A stretch of DNA of 64,000 nt, taken from the NCBI RefSeq assembly GCF_003265705.1, contig NW_020313157.1, positions 3,215,474-3,279,473 of the forward strand. The letters are read 5' to 3'. This DNA comes from Callorhinus ursinus. Its lineage: Eukaryota > Chordata > Mammalia > Carnivora > Otariidae. Numbering within the stretch: the stretch's first letter is position 1; every line of letters begins with the position of its first letter. Shown here in pieces: positions 44,509-56,900 of this stretch. The position numbers and the translations under genes are program-made. The notes below the pieces were generated by a model, which was not told the origin of the DNA, did no database searches, and saw only the letters and a list, made by a program, of their open reading frames with translations.

Positions 44509-47047
44509 GAGTGCTGTTGTCGAGTCTGCCAGGAAGCAGCCTCTGAAATGGAGGTGAATGTGTGGGAGGCTGGGATGCTCCTGTGTGGGCCATGAGGAGC
44601 CAGCACAGGGAGGAGCCAGGCTGTAATGTCAGGGTGGCCCCTCGGAGTAGGGCTGGGTGCGTGGCTGACCTCCTGCCCCCGAAGCCACCATCTTGGAGGC
44701 AGGCAATCCCCAGAGCATTCCCAGCAGCTGGGGAACCAGGTCCTTCACTCCTGAAGGGGATGAGGGTGGGGAGACTCATGGAAGTGTCCCTGCAGCCCTG
44801 GTCACTTTTAGGCTAACAATGGGCAGGGGTCTCCCCCACTGCAGGGGACAAGGGCTGCCTCACCCTGATCCAAGTGTGATCCAGATCTCAGCATCCCCCT
44901 TGAGCCTGTCTCGCCTGTGGGGACAGAACTGTCTGTCAGCATGAGGCTTGGGGGTCACCTGCACGCAGTGGGAAGGCTGAGGCCTGAGTCTCACTGGGTT
45001 ATAGTCACAGGGACTTAATAGGAGCCTCCTCACAAATTCCTGGTCTCTAACCCTCTCCCTCCCATGACTGACCATGAAAATGCCTGGTGACCTGGCAACA
45101 ATATCGATAATTGTGTGTTTGCCACGGATGCCTGACGGCATGTTACACAGCAAGGATTATGCGTGGCACCAAGGATACATAGGAGCCTCTTGCTGCATGT
45201 GTGTTTGTTCACAGCGCAACTCTCCCACGTGCTCAGTCTCCGTCGTGTGTGGTATGGTCATCTGCTCTCAACGTTGGATGAGAACAAGCACTGTCCCCTG
45301 GGCTTCTGCTGATTGTTCCATGGACCCTGCTGGAGTCCCTGCGGTGGCTGAACAGAGATCAGCCCCATCTGTGTCTTTAATCAACCCACTGCAGGCTTCG
45401 CACACACAGGAGTCGTCAGTAGGTGTCTGACCCCTCCTTTGGCCCCTCCTTAATGCTGATGATGTTCTTCATGATGTCTTAATCCTTGACGACAAATGGT
45501 TTCTTTGGTCATTGAGTTTTCCTCATGAGTTTTAAAACACCTCGTTTTCTAAAATTATGCCAGTGATAACATGAATGTGTTTATTGCTAGACTTTCTCCC
45601 CCTCTATTTTCTGACCCAGGGGCAGAGGATTAAATGACTCACTCTCCTCAGTTCACGGTTCCTTCTTGGCATCGGTCTGTGCAAGGCCCCGCTTTAATTG
45701 CATAAGGATGTAGCTGACATGCAGCGCTGCCCACCTTGGAAGCTATGGTTTCCACTTTCTACGTGGCAGAAACCCACATGCAGGCGGCAGCCAACTTGGT
45801 GACACTGGCCCAGCAGACAGCATGACACTGAGGTCCTGGGGCCGAGGCCAAATTTGGAGGCCTGGAGCTAGGGAATCAGACATTCCCAGGCCACCTGTCC
45901 TATCCAGAGGCACTGTCCTGACCGTGTCTCTGGCTTCAGTTGTTCTAGCCAATGGAAGTGGTAGGAAGTCGGTAGACACAACGCTGAGCCTGACCTTCAG
46001 GGTCTCTGTACCCAGCTCAGGTGTTTCCATGATGGACCACAGAACCAGGGTCTGAGAGAGCAAAGGCTGTGGCCGATCCTCACACAGAGCAGAATGGGGG
46101 TGGTAGGGCCAGACTGACAGACCAGGGGGCCTGCTCTATGGCCCCCGGGTAAGGGCTTCTTACTATTCTGGATGCCAGAATGTATGTGCCCTGGACTGGA
46201 GACCACTCTTTCCCAATATCCCCTCTCCAGGTGAGAGTTACTTGGGGTGGTTTTACTGATGTCTTGCTAGAATACCCTATTCCTTCATGTGCTGGATGGA
46301 GCTGGTCAAATTCATCATTCAGCCATAGGTAGCTAGACCATGAGGACCCACATCGCAGATCTAACAGAAAGGTCAGCACATGTCCCAGAGATTACAGTCT
46401 TAGAGAGGGATACTGTGACCAGGTGAAACTTTGAGTTGTCTCCCCTGGGGTAGAGTAAGCACATTTTATGTATATAGACAAATGAAAAAAGGAAAGAGGG
46501 AGAGTAAGGACACAGGGTATGTGTGGCTGTCGGGCATCCAGGAAGGGAAAATGAGGGCTGTGATACTGGCTTACACTTTCTTGCTCCTCTGGTCGCTGTT
46601 GCCTGATTTCCCTCCCCCGTTCTCAGTGCAGGTGAGGCCGAGTGAATGAGTCAGGATGAAACCCACCCGGGGAACTCATCTCCCGACAGGAGTGGTGGGT
46701 TCAGGAAGAGCACAAAGGTGGTTAGACTCAAGGAATCTTTTGCTGGGGCTTCTGGGAAACAGCCTACAGCTGCTAGTGTTGGAGTTGCCACCGCTGTCCT
46801 GCCACTGGATAAGACCTGAGACCAATGAGGGCCAGGCTGAGGGGCCAAGAGAAGCCAAGTTTTGATTGTGTAATTTGAAATTTTGAAGTCCGGGGTGTCT
46901 GAAGCCAGATCTACTCATGGATTTGGACTCAGCTACGTCACCTGTGGGGCCCCTTGTTCCAAATGCAGAAGCAAAATGCCATGAAAGGTACTAAAATAGG
47001 TTTTTTTCTCTCTTCTGTGCCCTCTGTTGACTTCTCGTGGCATTTTT
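44509..47047. other. Intergenic sequence, nothing recognised
   Basis: No clear repeat family and no credible gene. Open frames on both strands overlap each other. Confidence 0.4.
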
Positions 47048-47366
47048 AAATTTGCTATTTAATGTCAGAGAGATTAAAGAAATTAATTTTCTTTAGAAAA
47101 TTATAAATTTAGGGGCCCCTGGGTGGCTCTGTCATTAAGCATCTGCCTTCCACTCGGGTAGTGATCCCAGGGTCCTGGGATCGAGCCCCGCGTCGGGCTC
47201 CCTGCTCAGCGGGAAGCCTGCTTCTCCCTCTCCCACTCCCCCTGCTTGTGTTCTCTCTCTCGCTGTGTCTCTGTCAAATAAATAAATAAAAATTTAAAAA
47301 AAAGAAAATATTTTTAAAAAGAGAAAATTGAAATAAAATTTGCTATTTAATGTCAGAGAAATTAAA
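47048..47366 (+). repeat. 31-bp direct repeat bracketing a SINE
   Basis: AATTTGCTATTTAATGTCAG plus AGAGATTAAA at 47048-47078 recurs at 47337-47366 with one change. The SINE at 47112 lies between them, but the repeat is not immediately adjacent to the SINE ends. Confidence 0.85.
47112..47303 (+). mobile_element. Long-type SINE
   Basis: GGGGCCCCTGGGTGGCTCTG head, GGGATCGAGCCCCGCGTCGGG core, CT-rich segment and (AAAT)n tail. The only SINE recognised between 34.8 and 55.3 kb. Confidence 0.95.
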
Positions 47367-49236
47367 ATCGTACATTATTAGTTTGATTTTTGCTGTCCAC
47401 CTTTACATGTGCAATGAGAGTTTTAAATTCAAATATGAGAGCTTTTCACTTGTACGTGGGATTGCCGAGTTACACAGTTTCTGTTGTGTAGCGTGGCACA
47501 CGCATGTACGTCTGTTCTTACCAGAACAGCAGAAATGTGCACGAAGTTAACTCAGTTGTCTCTATTTCACTTGTTGATAGGAGCACACTCTACCGACTCT
47601 TTGGGACTTCAGCTTTACTGCCATGTGAAGAAGGACTGGAAGCAAGAGAACCACGCCGGCTGTCTGTCTCCTATGACATCAGCCTCTTCTGTGTCATTGG
47701 CTGATGGATGCTGCGATAGAACACCCACGTGAGACAGGTAGGACAGAGTTCCTTGGTTGTCCTACTTCTTAGAGCACCGTTGGCTTCTTCTGCATTGGAA
47801 GCAAGTTCTGGTTCTCTTGGTGGTGTCAGCGCCTCCCAGTTACTCAGTCATAGACGTAAAATGCTCATCTTCTGCTGCCTTTGAGTCTTGCTGAACTCCT
47901 AGCCATTTTGGGTCCCCAGAATTCTGTGCTTATGGGGCATCTCCACTTGATGCGAATGAACGTCAAGGAACAGCAAACATGTATTTACGCATGCCTCCTC
48001 TACCCACACACTTCACTTACAAAACCCAAGTTCAAAGGCATTATTAAGAACTGCAAGACTGTGACAGCAGACCGTTACCCCAAGCATGGGGCCCTTCTGA
48101 GTGCAGGTCGCCAGCCGCTGAAGCCAGCCCTGCTTAGATTTTTCAGCTCACTCAAGCCCACAACTTCCCTTTGGTTAAGACAGCTTGGGTGAGCTTTGTG
48201 TCACTTGCAACTAAAAGAATCCTAATGGAAAAGGGTTTCCCAGACACAACATCTCCTCACTCATTTCTCCAGCAAGCATTTTCTGCCAGGCTTTACACCG
48301 AGGCACTTTCTCTGATTCTGAGAAGCAGCCATGAGTCTGGAGAGCTGTGAGTGAGGTGGGCCATGGCCTTGGAGGCAGGGCACAGAGGCTCCCGCCTGGC
48401 TCTCCCTGTGGGGTTTGTGCCACAGGGGTGTGGATGCCACCTTCAACCTTGGAGGAAGAGCAAGAATTTGTTGGGCACAAGGGGAGGGAGGAGGGCATTG
48501 CAGCCAATGAAACAGGAAGGAGGAATGCGTGTTTTGGGGGAGCCGGCAGCTGGGGGGTGGCGGGCAGTTCAGTCAAGACTGATGCAGAGCTTATGCACCA
48601 GGGACGAAGGTTGAGGATGACAGGAGACAGGTGGACGGGGCCTGGTGCTCTGTGCTTAAGGTCTTGGATCTTATCCTGAAGGCAACCAGAAGAGCCAGGA
48701 GGACTTTTAAACCTCAGTTTCTATTTATTTATTTCTGGTTTGAAGCATCTTTCTGGAAGTGGTACATGGCATGAGCTGGAGTGAATCAGATGAGGCAGCA
48801 GACAACCACACAGGCTAAGTGTGCAGATTAGAGCTGAGGGCTCCTGCGGGGCCATGGGGCTGCAGATGGGACTGCTTCATTGCGGGGTGGGGTGAAAGGG
48901 AGGGAGATGCTGGGGACACTGCCCTGTCACAGGCTTGAACACTTGTGTGGGTTTGGGGGCGGGGGAAGTGGCCAAGTGGGACAGGTTGAGCTGAAGGGGC
49001 TGTGGGTCAGCCAGGGGCAAATGTGTGGCTGGACAGGTGCAGGCCTCAGAGAAAGCTGAGCATTTGGGGGTCCCCGGCTTAGAAGCCACAGGTGGTAAGA
49101 TTCCCCCGGGGTTAAGGAGAGGAGTGTGACTTCAGGGGCCTGGGTATGTTCATTTTCTAAAATGTTCCTTCTTTAGGTTTTTATTTTTATCAAAGATATA
49201 TATAAAAGTAAAGGAATTTTGCAAGACTCGTTACCA
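47367..49236. other. Intergenic sequence with weak ancient repeat
   Basis: About 48610-48800 (GGTCTTGGATCTTATCCTGAAGGCAACCAGAAGAGCC) resembles the old repeat at 36.8-39.7 kb. Otherwise nothing recognised. Confidence 0.4.
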
Positions 49237-49269
49237 AAAAAAAAAAAAAAAAAAAAAAAAGAAATTTTT

Positions 49270-49301
<32 letters not shown>

Positions 49302-49338
49302 CAAAGAAAGAAAAGAAAAGAAAAAAAGGAAAAAATAA
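49236..49338 (+). repeat. Double poly(A) low-complexity block
   Basis: About 25 A, a short GAAATTTTTAAAAAATTT spacer, about 23 A, then AAAGA/AAAAG words. No SINE or L1 body was identified next to it. Confidence 0.9.
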
Positions 49339-49929
49339 TTCCCTGCCCATACACCTCCATTTAACTGTTTTAGCTGATCTTTCCCCCTTACTTACCTCCC
49401 TGTCTGTAAACAGCGGGCTTCCTTTCCTTTTTCTTAGCTTTCAGAGATGGTTTGTACGGAGGAAGACGAGTGCCCCACTCTCCCTTCTTCTGTCCTCATC
49501 CTCCAGAGATAGCTGGGTTCCCGTTAGATCGATGCTCGGGTTTCACAGTGTTACGACTGTCGCACTATCCCGACCTCTGAGCCATGTGGATGCCATGGTT
49601 CCCTTTCCTTTCCTGAGCAACATTCTGTTTTCTGGGAAGATGTTCACTGTCTAGCATTTTGTTTTGTATTTGGCTTAGTTGTCTTTGGTGTTATCCATAA
49701 CACAACGCAAACTCTCCCAGGTAGGAAAAACATCTCTCAATATGTTCGAACACATTTTTGAAGTCAGTTTCGTCCTGAAGCCATCTCCCTGCCCTCTGTC
49801 TGCTCTGGGGGCCTGGCTGCCCTCCTGGGGTGTCCTTCTGCTCTCCCTGTGGCAGCAAGATTCTGAGAATGACCCTGGTGAGCCTGGCCCTTGTGTAACG
49901 CCCTCTCCCGAGTACGGGCTGAAACCATA
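49339..49929. other. Unique intergenic sequence
   Basis: Nothing recognised. Confidence 0.35.
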
Positions 49930-50170
49930 GTGATGATGAGATGTCACTTCTGTGACCGTTAGGTTACATGTCACAGGGACGTTGGTAGATGCAAACAAGG
50001 CCTCTCATCGGTGGACCTTAAAATAGGGAGATTTCCAGGTGGGCCTAATCTAATCACACACGCTCTGTTCCAAGCAGAGGGTTTTTCTCTGGCAGATGGT
50101 AGAAGAGGAAATTGGATGATTCTGAGTGAAAGGCCTCAGTGTGCTGGACTGTGAGATCGTGATGTACTGA
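49930..50170 (+). mobile_element. LTR-like ancient repeat
   Basis: GATGAGATGTCACTTCTGTGACCGTTAGGTTACATG...GGGAGATTTCCAGGTGGGCCTAATCTAATCACA follows the MLT1-like 'gattaggttatatgg ... gggtgggcctaatctaatcac' pattern. Confidence 0.5.
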
Positions 50171-50284
50171 GTAACACATATTTGGTCTTCCTGCTCAGGC
50201 CCCGGCACAGAGCTCCCAAAACCCTTATAATTTCCTGGGTGACAGGTGACAGGGGCATCTGTGGTTAGTAACCAGGCCCTTTTG

Positions 50285-50945
50285 ACCACACCTGAGTTTG
50301 TGCTCAGGTGCTGACTCTAGGTGGGCCCCAAGGTATTTTCAGGATGGGGCTGGTCTGGTCGCCTGAGGAATCAACCATGTAGTTAGAGGGTTGGAACTGT
50401 CAGCCCCCTGCCCCATGACCTCCAGGACCGGGTGGGGCTCAGGACTGCAGACGGAGTTAATCCTCCATGGCCTCCATAAAAACCTAAACAACGGGATTCT
50501 GAGAGCTTCCAGGCTGGTGAATGCACCCATGTGCTGGGAGGTTGGTGCACCCTAGTCTCTCCACAGGGAGAAGCTCCTGTGTTCAGGGCCCTTCCAGACT
50601 TCCCTCTGTGTCCCTCCTTATCTGGCTGTCCCTTTGTATCCTTTATAATATCCTTTATAATAAACTAGTAATAGTAAAGCAGTGTTTCCCTGAGTTCAGT
50701 GAGTCATCATGGCAAATTATCTAAACCGAGGAGGGGACTTGTGGGAACCTCTCTGTAGCCAAGTTAAACAGAAGTGTACGTAAACTGGGGACCCAATACC
50801 TGTGATTGGTATTGGAATTGGGAGCACCCCTGTGGGTAGTGTCAGAACTGAGTTAAATTAGAGGATACCCAGTTGGTGTCCACAGAGAATTGGAGAATTG
50901 TTTGGTGTTGAAAACGCACGCATTTGGTATCAGAAGAGTTGCGAG
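50285..50945 (+). mobile_element. Endogenous retrovirus LTR-like sequence, fragmentary
   Basis: GCCTCCATAAAAACCTAAACAACGGGATTCTGAGAGCTTCC...TATCCTTTATAATAAACTAGTAATAG...GTGTTTCCCTGAGTTCAGTGAGTC resembles a mammalian LTR with its poly(A) region, followed by AGGATACCCAGTTGGTGTCC...TTTGGTATCAGAAGAGTT. No retroviral coding region was seen. Family not assigned. Confidence 0.5.
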
Positions 50946-51429
50946 TAGAGTCTCCCTTTAGGGATGTTATCTTTGCTGATTTGGAAGGGGTCATGGGACA
51001 AGGACCTAAGAGCAATCCCCAGGAACGGACAACAGCCAGCAAGACAGTGGGGTCTTCAGTCCTACAACCACAAAGAACCAGATTCCACTGATAACCTGAG
51101 TGACCTTGGAAGTGGATCCTTGCACAGACCCTTCAGGTGAGACTGTATCTCAGTGAACACCTTGGTTTCAGCCTTGAAAGACCCCAGGCAGAGAACCCAG
51201 AACCCAGCCAAGCCCCATGCTGACTTCTGACTTGTGGGGATGGGAGGTCAGTGGGCATAACTGTTACACAGCAACAAAGAATGAGGACACCCACCCTTGG
51301 GAGGCCTTCACTTCTTTCTGTAGTGGGCCTCTCATTTTACTGGATCCTCTGTCTCCCTCCTGGTTTACTCTCTGGTTTAAGTGTGACATGTGCACCAGTA
51401 GCTTCCAACGAGAGGTGCATGGGGAGTAA

Positions 51430-52800
51430 GTTTGCATGCCTCAAACTGCCTTTATTCAATACTCACATTTAATTGAAAGCTTGGCTGGCTATAGACTTCT
51501 AGGTGAGAAGCCACTTCCCCCAGCCACTTCTTGTCTTCTAGTTTCTAGTATTACTGTTGAGAAGTCCGTTGTCATTCTTTTTTTTTTAATTCTTTATTGT
51601 TATGTTAATCACCATACACTATATCATTAGTTTTTGATGGAGAAGTCCATTGTCATTCTGATAACAGTAGCTTTTTGTATGAAACCTATTCCCCCTCTCT
51701 CTACAAGTTTTAGAATCTTCTCTTTCTCCCAGCATTCTGAAATTGCACAGTGATGTGCCTTGGTGTGGGTATCTTTTCATCCATCAGGCAACTAAGTACC
51801 CATGCCCTGGCACTGACCTACGTACATACCTGGAATTCCTTGCCCAGATAGCCTAAAGACCACTTCTAGGACCCGTGCAGGCAACTTTCCTACATCTGTC
51901 CTGAGGACATACTACACCACAGTGATTTGCACCCCTACCCTTACAGAGTAGCCAAGTAACAGCTCTTTGTGGGAAACAAGGATGGAGCTTAGAGTCTCCA
52001 CGTGCGTGCACTTGAGGCTCTTCATGGTGTGGGACAGATCCAGGAGTTAGACGAAGAAGAGAGTGGGTGAAGAATGTCAGCAGAGACCAGCTCTCCCCAC
52101 ACCTCCACCTTCTGGAGCAGAACTCCAAAGAACCTGAGTATTCTATATCAGAACCTGGACTTCTGGGTAGTTCTGCAGGTATATTTGTCAAGGCAGGAGG
52201 ATAGAACATATTTGACTTACTGGGTTGTTAGCTTCGTTTATAACTTTAGAAATTTAGACATATGGTATATTGACCCCCACTTATACTCCTGACCCAGACC
52301 CTACAAGTGTTAGGAGTGGGCTTGGCACTAGGTAGTGGTAGGTGTCCTCCCATATGGTGATTCATGTCCATCCATTCTGGGAAATTTTCTTGAGTTATTT
52401 CTTGGATGATTTTCTCTCTGCCACTTTCTGTGTTCTTTCCTTCAGGAGCTCTGATTAGTTGTGTGTTGAATCTCCTCTGATTTTCTTAGATTTTCCTTTT
52501 GTTTCTTCCCTCCTTCCTCCCTTCCTTCCCTCTTCTCTTTCTTTCTTCTGTTTTTTCCTCCTCCAACCTTTCCCTTTAAAATTGTTCATTTGTGTTCTTT
52601 GATTATTCCTTTAAAAAATGCATTCTCCTCTTTTTAGTGAGCATGCTATTTTTCCTTCTCTCTGCATGGTCTGTATTCTCTCCAAGTTATTCTCTTTGTT
52701 TGTGTGCTTTGCTTATGGGGGTGGTGCATAATAAGATGATTTTCTCAAATGTCTGATGATCCTTGATCACCCACTGTTATTTGGGAGTGAGCTGCTAAAA
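51430..52800 (-). mobile_element. LINE-1/HAL1-like antisense block
   Basis: 51430-51576, 51638-51780 and 52360-52800 read as antisense L1 or HAL1 (TTGAAAGCTTGGCTGGCTATAGA, GAGAAGTCCGTTGTCATTC, GATTAGTTGTGTGTTGAATC). About 51781-52359 is unassigned. Confidence 0.6.
51577..51637 (-). mobile_element. Extremely truncated young LINE-1 insertion
   Basis: About 60 bp: T tract, then AATTCTTTATTGTTATGTTAATCACCATACACTATATCATTAG, the reverse complement of the last bases of a carnivore L1. Bounded by GAGAAGTCCGTTGTCATTCT and GAGAAGTCCATTGTCATTCT. Confidence 0.8.
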
Positions 52801-53160
52801 GGCAGACTGGAAGCTTTGTGCATGTGGGAGGGCCTTCTCACATTTGCTGTTATTGAACTGGCTGGAGCTATTGCAAGCAGACCCAGCTGTGAACATCTTT
52901 AGGTGTGTTATCTTGGGCTGTCAGATTCCCCAGAGAACACCTTTCCATCTCCTGCCTGGGGGTCTAAGCCTGATTGCCACCATCATGGGATTTGAGTTGG
53001 GGGAGAAGGCTGGGTATCTATCTCTTCATTAGTTTGTAACCTTTCACTTAGTCCCTCCGTTTTCAATATCAGAGCTTTGTTTTTCCTGTGTTTGGTATTC
53101 TCTAGCCCAGAGACCCTCTTTTGGACCCTAACCAGCACCTGGCTTCTCTAACTTATGATG
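52801..53160. other. Unassigned sequence between L1 blocks
   Basis: Possibly old L1/HAL1-derived. No gene recognised. Confidence 0.3.
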
Positions 53161-53643
53161 GTATTTTTGAGTTTTGTTCATGTTATAGCATGTATCAGTA
53201 GTTTGTTCTCCTTTATTGCCAAATAGTATTCCATTGTATGGATATGCCCCATTTTGTCCAGCTGATAAACCTTGAAGTAGTTTCCAGTTGGAGACTATTA
53301 TGAATAATGTTGTTAAGTATTTGTGTGCAAGTCTGTGTGCAGATACTTGTTTTCATTTCATTACTATTCATCTCCAGAACTTCTTCATCATCCCAAACTG
53401 AAACTCTGTACCCATTAAACAATAATTCCCAATCCCCCCTCCCCCAGCCTGGTTACCAGTATTCTACTTTCTATCTCTATATGCTTGATGTTCTAGGTGT
53501 ATCATATAAGTGGAATACTGTAACTGTCTCATTGTGTCTGGCTTAGCTCACTAAATGTAATGTTTTCAAGGTCCATCCCTGTTGTAGCATGAGTCAGAAT
53601 TTACTTCCTTTTTAAGACTTAATAATATCCCATTGTATGAATG
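53161..53643 (-). mobile_element. LINE-1 3' segment, antisense
   Basis: CCAAATAGTATTCCATTGTATGG...GGAGACTATTATGAATAATG...ATTCCCAATCCCCCCTCCC...GTCTGGCTTAGCTCACTAAATG: classic antisense L1M 3' end. Confidence 0.85.
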
Positions 53644-54178
53644 TAGTGATCTGAAGGGGCACGTGCACCCCAATGTTTATAGCAGCAATGTCCACAGTAG
53701 CCAAACTATGGAAAGAGCCCAGATGTCCATTGACAGATGAATGGATAAAGAAGATGTGGTATGTATATACTATGGAATATGATGCAGCCATAAAAAAAAA
53801 TGAAATCTTGCCATTTGCAACAACATGGATAGAACTAGAGGGTATTAAGCTAAGTGAAATAAGTCAATCAGAGAAAGACAAGTATCATATGATCTCACTG
53901 ATATGAGGAATTTGAGAAACAAGACAGAGGATCATAGGGGAAGGGAGGGGAAAATGAAACAAGACAAAACCAGAGAGGAAGATAAACCGTAAGGGACTCT
54001 TAATCTCAGGAAACAAACTGAAGGTTGCTGGAGTGGAGGGAGGTGGGAAGGATGGGGTGGCTAAGTAATGGACATTGGGGAGATTATGTGCTGTGGTGAG
54101 CGCTGTGAATTTTGTAAGACTGATGAATCACAGACCTGTATACCTGAAACAAATAATACATTATATGTTAATAAAAAA
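53644..54178 (+). mobile_element. Young carnivore LINE-1, 5'-truncated
   Basis: Sense L1 from late ORF2 (GCACCCCAATGTTTATAGC...GTCCATTGACAGATGAATGG...GATCTCACTGATATGAGG) through the carnivore 3' UTR to GATGAATCACAGACCTGTATACC...ATTATATGTTAATAAAAAAAA. Direct repeat ATCCCATTGTATG on both sides. It lies in the old antisense L1. Confidence 0.9.
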
Positions 54179-54484
54179 AATCCCATTGTATGTATATGCC
54201 ACATTTTATTTATCCATTCATCTGTTAGGTATTCATCAATTAGGTATTGCAAATAATGCAACTATGAACATGGGTATACAAATATCTGTTAGAGTCTCTG
54301 CTTTCACTTCTTTTGTGTAAATACATAGAGGTGGAATGCTGGGTCATATGGTAGTTCTATGTTGAATTTTTGAAACAAACACTATACTCTTTTCCACAGT
54401 GGCTGTACCATTTTACATTCTTACCAGCAATATTGCACAAAATTTCCAATTTCTCCACATGCTCACCAACACTTGTTCTTCTGT

Positions 54485-54500
54485 GTGTGTGCGCACACAC
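54485..54500. repeat. 16-bp perfect alternating palindrome
   Basis: GTGTGTGCGCACACAC, self-complementary and purine-pyrimidine alternating (Z-DNA prone). Confidence 0.9.
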
Positions 54501-55339
54501 CATCCTAAGGGTGTGAAATGGAATCTCATTGTGGTTTTGATTTGCATTTGCCAATTCCTAGTGATATCGAGCATGTTTTCATGTGTTTATTGTCTATTTA
54601 TGTAGCTTCTTTGGAGAAATGTCTATTCTAATCCTTTGCCCATTTCTTAACTGGGCTGTTTGTTTTCTAGTTGTTGAGTTTCAGGATTTCATTCTATATT
54701 CTGGATATTAATCACTTATTAGATAAATGATTTGCAAATATTTCCTCCCAACCTGTAGGTTACCTTTCACTCTATTGATCATGTCCTTTATGCATACAAG
54801 TTTTCAGTTTTGGTGAAGTACAATTTGTCGATTTTTTCTTTTTGTTGATTATACTTCAGTTAAGCATATCTAAGAATATGTTTAACTTTTACTAAAGGGC
54901 CAAACTGTTTTTCCAAAGTGGCTGCATCATTGTATATTCCCACCAGCAATACCTGTGTCCTGTTTCTCTACATTCTTGCCAGCATTTGTTATTATCTGGT
55001 TTTTGTTGTTGTTGTTCTTTATTTTTTACTGTAGCCATTCCAGTGTGTATGAATTATTATTTTGGGGGGATTTAATTTGCATTTCCATAATGGTTAATGA
55101 TTTTGAGTATCTTTTCATGTGCTCATTTACTACTTGTATATTATCTTTAGTGAAATGTCTAATCAAATCTTTTCCCCATTTTAAAAATTAGATTGTTTCT
55201 CTTCCTATTCAGTTGTAGGAATTCTTTGTGTATTTTGGATACAAGTCCTTTAACAGGTATGTGTTTTGGAAATGTTTTCTCCTAGTATGACCTTGCCTTT
55301 CCATTTTCTTGAAAATGGTATCTTTGAAGAACAAAAGTT

Positions 55340-55450
55340 TTTTGTTTTGTTTTGTTTTTTTAGGTAGGCTCCAGGCCCAACATGGGGCTTGAACTCACCA
55401 CCCTGAGATCAAGAGTTGCTCTCTACCAACTGATTCAGCCAGGGGGCCCC
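55340..55450 (-). mobile_element. Short-type SINE, antisense
   Basis: TAGGTAGGCTCCAGGCCCAACATGGGGCTTGAACTCACC...GAGATCAAGAGTTGC; degraded head (CTGATTCAGCCAGGG). Confidence 0.85.
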
Positions 55451-55531
55451 AAAGGATTTTTATTTTGATGAGGTCCAATCAATCAATGTTTTCATTTATG
55501 TCTTGTGCTTTTGTTGTCATATATAAGAACT

Positions 55532-55711
55532 TTTTTTTTTTTAAGATTTTATTTATTTATTTGAGAGAGCACCTGAGAGGGGGTAGGGTCAGAGGGAGAA
55601 GCAGACTCCCTGCCGAGCCAGGAGCCCAATGCGGGACTTGATCCAGGGACTCCAGGATCATGACCTGAGCTGAAGGCAGTCGCTTAACCAACTGAGCCAC
55701 CCAGGCACCCC
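55532..55711 (-). mobile_element. Long-type SINE
   Basis: Complete reverse SINE. Direct repeat ATATAAGAACTTTTT. Confidence 0.95.
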
Positions 55712-56249
55712 ACATATAAGAACTTTTTGACTAACCCAAGGTCACAAATATTTTCTCCTATTTTTTTCTAAAAGTTTTATGTGCCTTTTAAATTTTTTTT
55801 TAATTCCTTCACTGGGTGAAATGCCACCACTTAAAATTTTGAAAAACTAAATTTATTTTAAGATACTTCAGGGGGAAGAAAAAGAAACAAATACATGACA
55901 GAAATAAGTGTCAAATCTAGGTGATGGGTGAGTGGAAATTCATTAGACTTTTTGTGGGTTTGGAATTTTTTATAATAAGTATGTTTTTAGTATCATTTTA
56001 GTAGAGTGTTTTGAGGGAGTGGAACTAAATGCATATGTTTGCCATCTTCAAATGGAAGTCTTAAAGGAACACGCACATATTTTTGTTTGTTATGTCTTCC
56101 TGATGAGTTGACCCTTTAATCATTATGAAATGTCCCTCCTTTTTTTCTGGTAATCATTTGTGTCTTGGAATTAATTTTATCTGCTATTAATATAACCACT
56201 GCAGCCTTATGTCTATTGCTTGTATTAACCATCTTTCTATCTACTTTCT

Positions 56250-56450
56250 TTTTTTTTCTTTAAAGATTTTATTTATTTATTTGACAGAAAGAGACACAGA
56301 GAGAGAGGGAACACAAGTAGGGCAAGCGGGAGAGGGAGAAGCAGGCTTCCCGCCGAGCAGGGAGCCCCATGCGGGGCTCGATTCCAGGACCCTGGGATCA
56401 TGACCTGAGCCGAAGGCAGACGCTTAACGATTGAGCCACTCAGGCACCCC
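56250..56450 (-). mobile_element. Long-type SINE
   Basis: Complete reverse SINE. Direct repeat ATCTACTTTC. Confidence 0.95.
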
Positions 56451-56528
56451 TCCATCTACTTTCAACCTATGTCTTTTTATATAAAATCAATCTTTCACAG
56501 ACAGCATGTTGTTGGATTTTGCTTTATT

Positions 56529-56726
56529 TTTATTTTTTTTTAAAGATTTTTATTTATTTATTTAACAGAGAGACAGCGAGAGAGGGAACACAGCAGGGTA
56601 AGTGGGAGAGGGAGAAGCAGGCCTCCCGCCGAGCAGGGAGCCCGATGCGGGGCTCGATCCCAGGACCCTGGGATCATGACCTGAGCCGAAGGCAGACTCT
56701 CAATGACTGAGCCACCCAGGCACCCC
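56529..56726 (-). mobile_element. Long-type SINE
   Basis: Complete reverse SINE. Direct repeat GGATTTTGCTTTA. Only 79 bp from the previous SINE. Confidence 0.95.
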
Positions 56727-56754
56727 GGATTTTGCTTTAAAAAGAAATCAAATT

Positions 56755-56900
56755 GGGGTGCTGGGTGGCTCAGTGATTAAGCATCCAACACTTGATCTCA
56801 GCTCGGGTCTTGATCTCAGGGTCATGAGTTCAAGCCCCACATTGTGCTCCATGCTGGGCATGGAACCTACTTTAAAAATAAAAATAAATTTAAAAAAAAT
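56755..56900 (+). mobile_element. Short-type SINE
   Basis: GGGGTGCTGGGTGGCTCAG head, GAGTTCAAGCCCCACATTGTG core, AAAATAAAAATAAA tail. Opposite in orientation to the SINE 28 bp upstream. Confidence 0.9.

Noticed and set aside
50285..50945. A complete endogenous retrovirus
   Set aside because: Only LTR-like and tail sequence is seen. No gag, pol or env coding motifs lie nearby.
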